Below are positions 38,285-45,328 of a stretch of 64,000 nucleotides of DNA, in pieces. The DNA is taken from positions 124,001 to 188,000 of the forward strand of contig NZ_JAFFZN010000002.1 of the NCBI RefSeq assembly GCF_017676385.1, given 5' to 3'. A program made the translations under genes and the position numbers. Origin of the DNA: Streptomyces spirodelae (GTDB taxonomy: Bacteria; Actinomycetota; Actinomycetes; Streptomycetales; Streptomycetaceae). The first letter of the stretch is position 1; every line of letters begins with the position of its first letter. The notes under the pieces are model-generated. The model made no database searches. It was not told where the DNA came from and was given only the letters and a program-made list of their open reading frames with translations.

Positions 38285-38821
38285 TCAGCAGCGCTTCTCG
38301 GAGTACGCCTGGAAGGGGTGCGGCGCGCCCGCCGGGCGCAGGCTGCCCACACCGGAGGTGCAGTGGTCGACCGTGTTCGCGCCGTCCGTCCAGAACTCCT
38401 GCTGCTTGGTGGCCTTCCATGCCTTGGCGGCATGCACCGAGTCGTCGCTGTAGCTGTAGACGCCGACGGTGATGTCGTAGGGAGCCGCGGTCTTGCGGAA
38501 GCTCTCCCACACCCACACATAGCCGTAGTTCTCGTTGCACTTCTTCGAATAGAACTGCTTGACCGAGGCAATCGTCTCCGACCCGCGCTTGATCAGCCCA
38601 CGGGTGCCGATCGGCACGGCGTCGTCGCACACGCCCGCCGCCTGCGCCAGCTTGCTCGCCGGGTTCCCGTCGGGGGAGGGGGCGGTGGAGCGGGTCAGCT
38701 TCTGCGGGTGGGACGGCGGGGTGGCCGGGCCGCTGCCGGCGTACGCCGCACCGGCGGGCAGGAGCACCAGCGCCGAGGTCGCGGCGGCCAGTGCGCCCTT
38801 GGAGAAGCGTGTGGAACGCAT
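38285..38821 (-). CDS. secreted cysteine-containing protein, tandem paralogue 2
   Basis: 178 residues. Signal peptide 1-28 (ALAAATSALVLLPAGAAYA). The mature domain aligns with the neighbour: GVCDDAVPIGTRGLIKR, ETIASVKQFYSKKCNENYGY, VWVWESFRK, TVGVYSYSDD, NTVDHCTSG and the terminal YSEKRC, keeping all four cysteines. Signal peptides and linkers differ, as does charge: this one is less basic. A separate terminator and 261-nt gap suggest each copy has its own promoter. Function unknown. Confidence 0.85.
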   Translation of the reverse strand: MRSTRFSKGALAAATSALVLLPAGAAYAGSGPATPPSHPQKLTRSTAPSPDGNPASKLAQAAGVCDDAVPIGTRGLIKRGSETIASVKQFYSKKCNENYGYVWVWESFRKTAAPYDITVGVYSYSDDSVHAAKAWKATKQQEFWTDGANTVDHCTSGVGSLRPAGAPHPFQAYSEKRC

Positions 38822-39011
38822 AGTGATTTTTCCCCCTCTTTGGCGAAGAACGGTCGCATCAGGGATATCCGGGGCATCCGAGCTATGGGTCTGATGCGCG
38901 GGATACCCAGTACGACACGTCGCCCCCTCAAGGGGTTGTACGCCACCGCGCTTCCCTTCGCCGTGAGTTGACGCCGCATCAACGCGGGCGTCTCCGGGCT
39001 CAGGAGCGGGC

Positions 39012-39605
39012 TCAAGCGGCCGCCCGCAGGTCGTCCAGTACCAGCGCGCGCACCGCTTCCGGCTCGATGCCGAGCCGGGAGAAGACGGCGCAGGAGATGT
39101 TGTCCTCGGCGCGGAGCACGCCGAGCACCACGTGTGCCACGCCGATGCGCCGGTCCTTGCGCGCCAGCGCCTCGCGCAGCGCCTGCTTCAAAACCGTCTT
39201 CCCCCGTGCGGCGAACGGAACGTGCCGGATGAGTGCGGTGGTGTCCTTGCCGCGTCGCCGCTCCGTGTGGCCGGGGTCCGGCGTGCTCTCCAGCGCGCCC
39301 TCGCCGAAGGACTCCTCCGCCCGCCTGCGGACCTCCTCCAGGTCGATGCCCAATGCCCGCAGCGCTTCCGCGTCGTGCGGACCGAGATCCTCGTGTGCCC
39401 CGGTGACCACTCCCGCGACCGCGGCCCGGCACGACGCCGCTGTGACGCCGAGCCGCAGGAGCGTCGCCGCGCCTGGCTGCTCGGAATGGTGCAGCGCGGC
39501 GAGCAGCAGGTGCTCGCTGCCGATCCGGTCGTGCCCGAGCGAGCCGGCCTCACCCTGGGCGCGGATCACCACGTCCCGCGCCTCCTTGCTGAACCGTTCG
39601 AACAT
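39012..39605 (-). CDS. Clp N-terminal domain protein without ATPase domain
   Basis: 197 residues. MFERFSKEARDVVIRAQGEA then GSEHLLLAALH and a second repeat IGVAHVVLGVLRAEDNISC are the two Clp_N (R) repeats that ClpC/ClpA use to bind substrates and adaptors. No AAA+ domain follows, so it could be an adaptor or decoy for the Clp protease, or a stress-related DNA-binding factor as reported for some stand-alone ClpN proteins. The ribosome site GGAGGT overlaps the stop of the upstream HTH gene, 5 nt away, so the two are one operon. Confidence 0.9.
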   Translation of the reverse strand: MFERFSKEARDVVIRAQGEAGSLGHDRIGSEHLLLAALHHSEQPGAATLLRLGVTAASCRAAVAGVVTGAHEDLGPHDAEALRALGIDLEEVRRRAEESFGEGALESTPDPGHTERRRGKDTTALIRHVPFAARGKTVLKQALREALARKDRRIGVAHVVLGVLRAEDNISCAVFSRLGIEPEAVRALVLDDLRAAA

Positions 39606-39610
39606 CGGCC

Positions 39611-39889
39611 CTACCTCCCTGTTCGCTTCTCTGTCCGGTTCTCTGTTCGCTTCTCTGTCCGGTTGGCGTGCTTCTTGTGGACGGCCTGCCTGCTGACACC
39701 CAGGGCCGCGCCGATCTCGTCCCAGGACCACCCCTGGTGGCGCGCGCTCGCGACCTGCAGTGCCTCCAGGCGCTCCGCGAGCCGCCGCAGCGCGGCGACA
39801 GCCCGCAGTCCGACCGCTGGGTCGCGGTGCACGGCCGCCTGTGCGGTGTGCACCGCTTCATCGGCTTCGTGCGCTTCCGTTCCTGCCAT
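39611..39889 (-). CDS. small HTH regulator upstream of the ClpN gene
   Basis: 92 residues. The HTH is near the C-terminus (about 53-73: GWSWDEIGAALGVSRQAVHK), preceded by a helical region rich in Ala/Leu. The tail NRTEKRTENRTEKRTGR is encoded by a 24-bp tandem repeat and probably contacts DNA or is disordered. The ATG lies only 3 nt from an 18-bp palindrome and about 10 nt after a possible -10, so the mRNA may be leaderless. It likely represses its own operon (inference). Confidence 0.88.
   Translation of the reverse strand: MAGTEAHEADEAVHTAQAAVHRDPAVGLRAVAALRRLAERLEALQVASARHQGWSWDEIGAALGVSRQAVHKKHANRTEKRTENRTEKRTGR
39621..39664 (-). repeat. 24-bp period tandem repeat in the HTH gene tail
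   Basis: GTTCGCTTCTCTGTCCGGTT occurs at 39621-39640 and 39645-39664. On the coding strand it specifies NRTEKRT twice. Confidence 0.95.
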
Positions 39890-39892
39890 GGT

Positions 39893-39938
39893 GTCAACTT
39901 AAGATGACAGGGTGGGCCGTGTCAACCTTCATTGACGT
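39893..39938 (-). promoter_or_regulatory. two TGTCAA-type dyads over the HTH-ClpN promoter
   Basis: TGTCAACTTAAGATGACA (39893-39910) is an 18-bp palindrome with one mismatched pair. TGTCAACCTTCATTGACG (39921-39938) repeats its outer half-sites 28 bp away. On the minus strand TTGACA (39921-39926) and TAAGTT at about 39898-39903 make a -35/-10 pair embedded in these sites, so repressor binding would cover the promoter. Confidence 0.75.
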
Positions 39939-40287
39939 GTGCTGTGAGAGGCGGACGGTGCCGCATGGCGACGCCCCGGTGTCGGTGGGGATGCGGTTGG
40001 GGCGCCGAAGAGGCGTCGGGGCCCGCGAGCGCTTGCGCATGCCGGCTGGGGGCTCCGGGGAGGGGCGCGCGGGGCCGCTGCGGCGCCGTTCCGTGTGGCT
40101 CGCGCGGCGCTCGCAGCGAGCGCGGGGCGGCTTGCGGGCGGCTGGTCGGCTCGCGTCCCGAACGGGTTACCGGTGAGGGGGCGGCGTCCGGCCGGTCTGT
40201 CGCCGAAAAGCGGGACGGGGCGCCCGGTTGTCCGGAGCGCCCCGCCCAAGGTCCAGCGTGGAACGTTTCTGCTGGGTCGTGCTGAAG
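39939..40287. other. gene-free GC-rich region before the tRNA gene
   Basis: Open frames on both strands here have no ribosome sites or recognisable sequence and I do not support a gene. It contains the tRNA terminator at 40216-40244. Confidence 0.5.
40216..40244 (-). terminator. terminator of tRNA-CAU
   Basis: CGGGGCGC (40216-40223) pairs with GCGCCCCG (40237-40244) and is extended by CCGG/CCGG around TTGT, 44 nt past the tRNA 3' end. Confidence 0.7.
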
Positions 40288-40361
40288 TGGGGCGGGTGGG
40301 ACTCGAACCCACGGCCGACGGATTATGAGTCCGCTGCTCTAACCGGCTGAGCTACCGCCCC
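40288..40361 (-). tRNA. tRNA with CAU anticodon (Ile2 or elongator Met)
   Basis: 74 nt with a perfect 7-bp acceptor stem (GGGGCGG/CCGCCCC), D-arm AGCTCAGCCGGTTAGAGC, anticodon loop CTCATAA, T-loop GGGTTCGAGTCCC and discriminator A. CCA is not encoded. The CAU anticodon is shared by elongator Met and by Ile2, whose C34 is modified to lysidine; the GC-rich acceptor stem leads me to prefer Ile2, but sequence alone does not settle it. Confidence 0.96.
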
Positions 40362-40559
40362 GTAACGGCGCACCGCGCACATCTGTGCGCGCCGTCTGCC
40401 GCAGCATAACCGTTCATAGGATCTGCCGCCCGCGCCGGGGGAGATCTACGCAGGTGAGGACCGCGAACCAGGGGTGATCGGTTCCCGGTCGGGGCCAACT
40501 TCCCCTGGACAACGGAAGAACGTCCCCCTGGAGCTCCGGAGGAGTGAGTGGTGGCATCG

Positions 40560-40588
40560 AAAAAGGGCCCCTGTGAAAGGGGCCCTTT
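40560..40588 (-). terminator. terminator of tRNA-Asn
   Basis: AAAGGGCCCC (40562-40571) pairs perfectly over 10 bp with GGGGCCCTTT (40579-40588). On the minus strand it is followed by TTTTT (40560-40564), a classical rho-independent terminator 10 nt from the tRNA. Confidence 0.93.
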
Positions 40589-40597
40589 CGGGTGCTG

Positions 40598-40670
40598 CTC
40601 CCGCGACTGGACTCGAACCAGTAACCTGCCGGTTAACAGCCGGCTGCTCTGCCGATTGAGCTACACGGGA
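40598..40670 (-). tRNA. tRNA-Asn (GUU)
   Basis: 73 nt: acceptor TCCCGTG/CGCGGGA (one T-G pair), D-arm AGCTCAATCGGCAGAGC, anticodon loop CTGTTAA with GTT, T-arm ACTGGTTCGAGTCCAGT, discriminator G. CCA is not encoded. Confidence 0.98.
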
Positions 40671-40861
40671 CCGTCTCGTCGGTCGCACTCCGGAACCCCG
40701 GGGCGCTCCCTTGCGGTGAGGAATACATTAGCGCATGCCAGGGGGTGCTCCGAAATCGGTATTGCTGTCGCCCGTACGCGGTACCCCTCAAGGGTCCCGA
40801 CGGCGGTAGCTGCCGCCGGGGCACCGGCAGCAGGACCACCAGCCGAGAGAAGGGGCAAGCT

Positions 40862-41149
40862 ATGCGCTACCGGCTCACGTTCGTGTCCGGACTGGCCGTC
40901 GGCTATGTGCTCGGCGCCCGCGCGGGACGCGAGCGCTACGAGCAGATCATGAAGGGCGTGCGCAGGATCGCGGAGAACCCGGCGGTACGCAATGCCGGGG
41001 AGGCCGCGGCGCTCAGCGGGAGGCAGGCGGCCACCAAGGCGGCCGACGCCGTTCAGGACCGGCTCCCTTCGCCGGTGAGCGACCGGGTTCGTACGGTCCG
41101 TGACCACCGTGCCCGTGCGGGCAGCGACTGGGGCGCCGAGGCCCACTGA
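40862..41149 (+). CDS. YtxH-like small membrane-associated protein
   Basis: 95 residues from the ATG with AGAAGGGG upstream. MRYRLTFVSGLAVGYVLGARAGRERYEQI is the YtxH-type start: a short glycine-containing hydrophobic helix (about 6-20) ending in GARAGRERYEQ. The rest is an amphipathic Ala-rich helix. Such proteins are anchored at the membrane and associated with general stress in firmicutes; no role is proven in actinomycetes. Its last four codons plus stop are duplicated directly downstream. Confidence 0.88.
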   Translation: MRYRLTFVSGLAVGYVLGARAGRERYEQIMKGVRRIAENPAVRNAGEAAALSGRQAATKAADAVQDRLPSPVSDRVRTVRDHRARAGSDWGAEAH

Positions 41150-41164
41150 GCCGAGGCCCACTGA
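41135..41164 (+). repeat. 15-bp tandem duplication spanning the YtxH-like stop codon
   Basis: GCCGAGGCCCACTGA at 41135-41149 ends in the stop codon; an identical copy follows at 41150-41164 outside the gene. Confidence 0.95.
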
Positions 41165-41180
41165 GGCGGTGGGTCTCGGC
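41150..41180. terminator. hairpin between YtxH-like and ligD genes
   Basis: GCCGAGGCCCA (41150-41160) pairs with TGGGTCTCGGC (41170-41180), with one G-T pair. The left arm is the second copy of the 15-bp duplication, so the terminator itself was created or strengthened by the duplication (inference). Confidence 0.65.
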
Positions 41181-41217
41181 TGATGCGAAGGAGCGGCCGC
41201 TGAGGCCGACGAGCCGG

Positions 41218-41260
41218 CGGGCGGCCGGGGCGTGACGGGCGGCCGGGGTGTGGCGGGCGG
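41218..41260. repeat. 18-bp tandem repeat before the ligD stop
   Basis: CGGGCGGCCGGGGCGTGA (41218-41235) is followed by a copy with two changes (41236-41253) and the first 7 bases of a third (41254-41260). It abuts the ligD stop codon at 41261. Confidence 0.9.
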
Positions 41261-42160
41261 TCACCCGGGGATGCGGCCCCGGCCGCTCCCGTCCCCGCCG
41301 CCCTCCAGCAGAAGGGCCAGCAGGTCGCCGCACTCGTCGATCCGCGGCGGCAGGTCGGAGCTGACGAAGACCAGGTCCTGCGGCTTCCTGGCGGCGGCCA
41401 GCTCCTCCCAGGTGAGCGGCGTGGAGACGGTGGGGCGCTCCTTTGCGCGCAAGGTGTAGGGGGCTGCCGTCGTCTTCGCCTGGTTGTTCTGCGACCAGTC
41501 CACGAAGACCTTCCCCGGGCGCAGGTTCTTGGCCATCTTGCTGACCGCGTGCTCGGGCAGCTCGGCCTCGGCCTCCTGGGCGAGCTTCTTCGCGTATGCC
41601 GAGACCTGGTCGGAGGGGGTGCGCTCGATGGCGGCGATCAGGTGCAGTCCCTTGGACCCGGAGGTCTTGGGCAGCAGGGTGAGGCCGTCGGCGCCGGTGC
41701 GCTCGCGCAGCCAGTCGGCGATCCGGCGGCAGTCCAGGATGTCGGCGCCCTCGCCCGGGTCGAGGTCGAAGACCAGACGGTCCGCCTCGGCCTGGTGGTC
41801 CGACTGCCACTGCGGGGTGTGCAGTTCCAGCGCCGCCAGGTTCGCCGCCCACACCAGGGTCGCCTCGTCCTGGATGAGCACCTGGTGCAGCGGCTCCCTG
41901 CTGACGACGGTGATCTTGCGCCGCGTCACCCAGTCGGGGGTGCCCGGCGGAACGTGCTTGGTGAAGAACTTCTCGCCCTCGACGCCGTCCGGATAGCGCA
42001 GGAAGGAGAGGGGGCGTCCGTCGAGGTGGGGGAGGAGGACAGGGGCGATCGAGGCGTAGTAGTGGATCGCCTCGCCCTTGGTGAAACCCGTCGCCGGATA
42101 GAGCACCTTGTCGAGGTTGCTGAGGGCCAGACGGTGGCCCCCGATCTCCGTGTGCGGCAT
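41261..42160 (-). CDS. ligD: LigD-type polymerase/primase for non-homologous end joining
   Basis: 299 residues from the ATG complementary to 42158-42160; a TTG at 42187 is less likely. LigD_Pol family: LALSNLDKVLYPATGFTKGEA at the start, LVFDLDPGEGAD with the DxD metal-binding aspartates (about 138-148), KTSGSKGLHLI (about 172) and VFVDWSQNNQAKTT. It fills gaps with ribo- or deoxynucleotides at double-strand breaks. Only the polymerase domain is present, so ligase and nuclease must be separate proteins. Divergent from ku with a 30-nt gap. Confidence 0.96.
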   Translation of the reverse strand: MPHTEIGGHRLALSNLDKVLYPATGFTKGEAIHYYASIAPVLLPHLDGRPLSFLRYPDGVEGEKFFTKHVPPGTPDWVTRRKITVVSREPLHQVLIQDEATLVWAANLAALELHTPQWQSDHQAEADRLVFDLDPGEGADILDCRRIADWLRERTGADGLTLLPKTSGSKGLHLIAAIERTPSDQVSAYAKKLAQEAEAELPEHAVSKMAKNLRPGKVFVDWSQNNQAKTTAAPYTLRAKERPTVSTPLTWEELAAARKPQDLVFVSSDLPPRIDECGDLLALLLEGGGDGSGRGRIPG

Positions 42161-42190
42161 ACCCTGAGAGTCCCATAGAAGGGACAAAGT
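42161..42190. promoter_or_regulatory. 30-nt bidirectional promoter region between ligD and ku
   Basis: CCCATAGA at 42172-42179 gives CATAGA on the plus strand about 10 nt before the ku ATG and TATGGG on the minus strand about 11 nt before the ligD ATG, so the two -10 elements would overlap and both mRNAs may be leaderless. GTCCC (42170-42174) and GGGAC (42181-42185) flank it as an inverted repeat. Confidence 0.5.
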
Positions 42191-43225
42191 ATGCGTTCAA
42201 TCTGGAAAGGGACCATTTCCTTCGGGCTGGTCTCGATCCCGATCAAGGTGGTGTCCGCCACCGAGAACCACAGCGTCTCCTTCCACCAGGTGCACACGGC
42301 AGACGGGGGCCGTATCCGCTACCGCAAGGTGTGCGAGCTGGACGAGGAGGAGGTGCCGCGCGAGGAGATCGGCCGCGGCTTCGAGACCGAAGAGGGCCGC
42401 ACGGTGCTGCTGACCGACGACGACTTGGCAGCGCTTCCGCTCCCCACCGCCAAGACGGTGGAGATCCTCGGTTTCGTACCTGCCGAGGAGATCGACCCCA
42501 TCCAGCTCGACCGCTCCTACTATCTGGCCGCCGACGGCAAGCGCGCCGACAAGCCGTATGTGCTGCTGCGCGAGGCGCTGCGAAGATCCGGCAAGGTAGC
42601 CGTCGCCAAGCTGGCGCTGCGCGCCCGGGAGAGCCTGGGGATGCTGCGCGTGTACGAGGACGCGCTGGCGCTGCACACCATGCTGTGGCCCGACGAGATC
42701 CGCGCGGTCGGCGGAGTGGCGCCCGAGGGACAGGTGGAGGTGCGGGACGCAGAGCTCGATCTGGCCGACACCCTGATGGAGACGCTCGGCGAACTGGACT
42801 GGAGCGACCTGCGGGACGAGTACCGCGAGGCGCTGGAAGAGCTCGTGAGGGCCAAGGTGGAGGGCGCCGAGCCGCCCGGGGAGGAACTGCGCCGCAGGGC
42901 CGAGGCGGGCGGCGGCAAGCTGGTGGACCTGATGTCCGTGCTGGAGCGCAGCGTCCAGGAGGCCAGAAGCGGCCGCCAGGAGGGCGAGGCGACGGTGCAC
43001 GAGCTGTCGGACCGGCAGCCTGCGAAGAAGGCACCAGCCAAGAAGACCGCTGCCTCCAAGAAGGCCGCATCCAAGCAGGCCGCCGCCAAGAAGACCGCCG
43101 CCAAGCAGGGCGCGTCCAAGCAGGCCGCCAAGAAGACGGGCTCCAAGGCTGCTGCCCCGAAGAAGGCGGCGGCCAAGAAGAAGACAGCCGCGAAGAAGTC
43201 CACGCGGCCGCGTAAGACGGCCTGA
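42191..43225 (+). CDS. ku: Ku protein with lysine/alanine-rich tail
   Basis: 344 residues. Bacterial Ku homodimer subunit that encircles DNA ends and recruits LigD: MRSIWKGTISFGLVSIPIKV at the start, core beta-barrel to about 255. Residues 277-344 are an extended tail of APAKKTAASKKAASKQAAAK-like repeats, rich in Lys and Ala, as in extended C-termini of mycobacterial and streptomycete Ku that bind DNA non-specifically. Divergent from the polymerase gene. Intergenic repeat copy B follows. Confidence 0.97.
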   Translation: MRSIWKGTISFGLVSIPIKVVSATENHSVSFHQVHTADGGRIRYRKVCELDEEEVPREEIGRGFETEEGRTVLLTDDDLAALPLPTAKTVEILGFVPAEEIDPIQLDRSYYLAADGKRADKPYVLLREALRRSGKVAVAKLALRARESLGMLRVYEDALALHTMLWPDEIRAVGGVAPEGQVEVRDAELDLADTLMETLGELDWSDLRDEYREALEELVRAKVEGAEPPGEELRRRAEAGGGKLVDLMSVLERSVQEARSGRQEGEATVHELSDRQPAKKAPAKKTAASKKAASKQAAAKKTAAKQGASKQAAKKTGSKAAAPKKAAAKKKTAAKKSTRPRKTA

Positions 43226-43270
43226 AACTGCCCCTGCCCGAGGTGCGCGGTCTGCGGGCCCGTTGCGGCT

Positions 43271-43306
43271 TGTCGGGCAGTTCCCCGCGCCCCTGACGGT
43301 GCGCGT
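43271..43306. repeat. Streptomyces-type intergenic repeat, copy B
   Basis: GTCGGGCAGTTCCCCGCG followed by CCCCTGACGGTGCGCGT, matching copy A at about nine of ten positions. Like copy A it lies between two convergent gene ends (ku and the FkbM methyltransferase). Confidence 0.7.
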
Positions 43307-43311
43307 CCTGC

Positions 43312-44079
43312 CTAGCCCTGGTGGCCCGGTCTGCGCCCAGCCGGAAGGAACAGCACCGAGTTCACATACCGCCGGTGCGGTGCCAGCGAGCGGCGCAGCA
43401 GTCCGTGCTCGGCGACATGCGCGGTGCGCCGCTGGTGTGCGGCCAGATCGAAGTCGGCCAGCGGCACCCAGGTGCGACCGGGCAGCACCCAGCCCGTGTA
43501 CCCGTGGGACGACAGCACAGTAAGCACCGGTGCCAGCGGCTGGATGCGCGACTCCAGCTCGATGAAGAGAGCGGGCCGCTCGCGCACGACAGTGGCCTCC
43601 GCGCCGTGCAGTACGGCCAGCTCGCTCCCGTCCACATCGATCTTCAGCAGGGTGACCTCGGTCAGGGCGAGTTCGTCCAGCGGCAGGCAGGGCACGTCGA
43701 GGGCCGCCTGGTGCACCTCCCGACGTACCAGGGAGGAGACACCACGGTCGCCGCGTCCGTCCGGCGGCAGCCACAGTGTGGCCGTCCCCGAGTGGTCGCT
43801 GGCCGCCGCCTGGAGGACCTCGGTGCGCGGCGGCGCCGTGGCCCGCAGCCGGCGCGCCAGATGGGGGACGGGCTCCAGGGTGACGACGCGGTCGGCGCGC
43901 CGGGCCAGCCGCCGTGTCCACGGGCCGTACCAGCCGCCTACGTCGACAGCTGTGCCGCCGCGCGGGCAGAAGTCGGCCAGCCGTCCCAGTTCCGGCTCGA
44001 AGCGCGGGTACAGCAGGTCGGTCGCGGCCGTCAGCAGGCGTGCGGGCAGGTGCGGGCCGATCCGGGAGGCGAGCGTCAT
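43312..44079 (-). CDS. FkbM family methyltransferase
   Basis: 255 residues. SAM motif I is TAVDVGGWYGPWTRRLAR (43-60) with acidic motif II VVTLEPVP; TLLKIDVDGSELAVLHGA (about 143-160) is the family signature KIDVEGxE. FkbM enzymes O-methylate sugars or polyketide hydroxyls. It is the last gene of the eight-gene operon and overlaps the Trm112-like gene by 4 nt, so methylation of a glycan hydroxyl is a reasonable role (inference). Confidence 0.93.
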   Translation of the reverse strand: MTLASRIGPHLPARLLTAATDLLYPRFEPELGRLADFCPRGGTAVDVGGWYGPWTRRLARRADRVVTLEPVPHLARRLRATAPPRTEVLQAAASDHSGTATLWLPPDGRGDRGVSSLVRREVHQAALDVPCLPLDELALTEVTLLKIDVDGSELAVLHGAEATVVRERPALFIELESRIQPLAPVLTVLSSHGYTGWVLPGRTWVPLADFDLAAHQRRTAHVAEHGLLRRSLAPHRRYVNSVLFLPAGRRPGHQG

Positions 44080-44312
44080 GAGGAGGGTGCCTCCGGCTCG
44101 GAGAGCCGTTTCAGCAGCCGCCGGTGCTCCTCGTCGCCGACCTGCTCGCCGGAGGAGGGGAGCAGTTGGGGAATCCCGTCCACGATGGGATAGCGGCGGC
44201 GCAGGCGCGGGTTGTAGAGGGCCTCCTCGGGCTGGAGCAGGGTGAGCGGCCCCTTGTCCAGCGGGCAGGCGAGGATCTTCAGCAGGGGGTCGTCGGCACA
44301 GAAGGGGGGCAT
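44076..44312 (-). CDS. Trm112-like small protein, cysteine-poor
   Basis: 78 residues. LLKILACPLDKGPLTLL, YNPRLRRRYPIVDGIPQLLP match the Trm112/UPF0434 fold. The normal zinc site needs several cysteines, but only one is left here in the knuckle (ACP), with another at FCADD near the N-terminus. In eukaryotes and archaea Trm112 activates and stabilises SAM methyltransferases; here it is wedged among three methyltransferase genes, overlapping the FkbM gene by 4 nt. A partner role for one of them is a fair hypothesis. Confidence 0.88.
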   Translation of the reverse strand: MPPFCADDPLLKILACPLDKGPLTLLQPEEALYNPRLRRRYPIVDGIPQLLPSSGEQVGDEEHRRLLKRLSEPEAPSS

Positions 44313-44314
44313 GG

Positions 44315-45328
44315 TCACTGCCTTTCGGGTGCGTCTTCGGGGTGCGCGGGCGGCAGCGTCGCCGACAGCGGACGCCCGGCGGGAGGGAGAGCCTTCGGTA
44401 CGGGCCCGGGTGCCGGCTCCGTACCGGGCGACTGTGGAGCGCCCGTCGCGGTGCCTGTCTCGTGGCGGGGCAGCAGGATCAGGACGCAGACGGCCAGCGC
44501 CGCGCCGCCCAGCCGCAGGGCGAGCCGCAGCGGCTCGTCGGGCAGCGGCTCGGCGAAGGCGACGGTGCCGCTGACTGTCGCGTAGAGGAAGTTCACCGTG
44601 GTGCACACCGGCACGACGAGGGAAGCGCGGCACCGCTGCAGCGCCGTCTGCGAGAGCACCAGCCCCGTCGAACCGGTGAACAGCAGCAGGTACGGGTACG
44701 GCGAGGTGAGCAGCGCCGTCACAGTGCCGCCCGGGTCGTCGGGATCGAGCAGCCCGGCGACACCCTTGATGGCCAGCGAGCTGACCCCGTACAGGAAGCC
44801 CACCGCGACTCCGTAGGGCACACCGGCCGTCGGCAGCCGGTGGCGCCGCCGGGAGCGCCGTTCCGCCGACAGGAACAGGGCCAGCCCCAGCGCCAGGGAC
44901 GGCAGGCAGATGACGAGCAGTACCGGCGCGGGCGCCAGCTTGCTGATCGTCTCGGAGCTGTCGTGCAGTGAGAGAACGATCATCAGCAGTGCGGCCAGAA
45001 TGGCCACCATCCCCCGCCGTTCGCGCCCGCCTGACCGCTCCCCGAGGAAGAGCGCGGACAGCAGCAGGAGCATCACCAGGCCGGTGACGAAGAGTCCCTG
45101 GGCGGCCACCAGGGGAAGCGTGCGGTAGACGGCGAGCTGCGCCGCGAAACCCAGCAGCAGCGAGGCGGCACCCGCCATCCACAGCGGACTGCGCAGCAGG
45201 TGCAGCACGAGCCTGGCGGGGTGTCCGGCGGAGAGCGGCGGCAGCGAGCCCAGCGCCCGCTTCTCGATGACGAAGCCCGCGCTGAAGAGCAGATTGGCCA
45301 ACAGCGCCGCCGCGACGCCCCAGAGCAT
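44315..45328 (-). CDS. DMT-type (EamA-like) multispan membrane protein
   Basis: 337 residues with about nine to ten membrane helices (for example LWGVAAALLANLLFSAGFVI, LFVTGLVMLLLLSALFLGE, PYLLLFTGSTGLVLSQTAL), then a 60-residue Pro/Ala-rich cytosolic tail. The EamA half-repeat pattern is visible, with LGER after helix 4. It may flip or export a nucleotide sugar, lipid-linked sugar or metabolite for the operon (inference). The start overlaps the upstream methyltransferase stop by 1 nt and the stop is 2 nt from the Trm112-like gene. Confidence 0.88.
   Translation of the reverse strand: MLWGVAAALLANLLFSAGFVIEKRALGSLPPLSAGHPARLVLHLLRSPLWMAGAASLLLGFAAQLAVYRTLPLVAAQGLFVTGLVMLLLLSALFLGERSGGRERRGMVAILAALLMIVLSLHDSSETISKLAPAPVLLVICLPSLALGLALFLSAERRSRRRHRLPTAGVPYGVAVGFLYGVSSLAIKGVAGLLDPDDPGGTVTALLTSPYPYLLLFTGSTGLVLSQTALQRCRASLVVPVCTTVNFLYATVSGTVAFAEPLPDEPLRLALRLGGAALAVCVLILLPRHETGTATGAPQSPGTEPAPGPVPKALPPAGRPLSATLPPAHPEDAPERQ

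Noticed and set aside
39929..40312. Several 60-130-residue open frames before the tRNA gene
   Set aside because: They have Arg/Ala/Gly-biased compositions on both strands, no ribosome sites, and one runs into the tRNA.
40288..40670. tRNA genes as integration site of a mobile element
   Set aside because: No integrase, no partial tRNA copy and no phage-like gene were seen nearby; both tRNAs have their own terminators.
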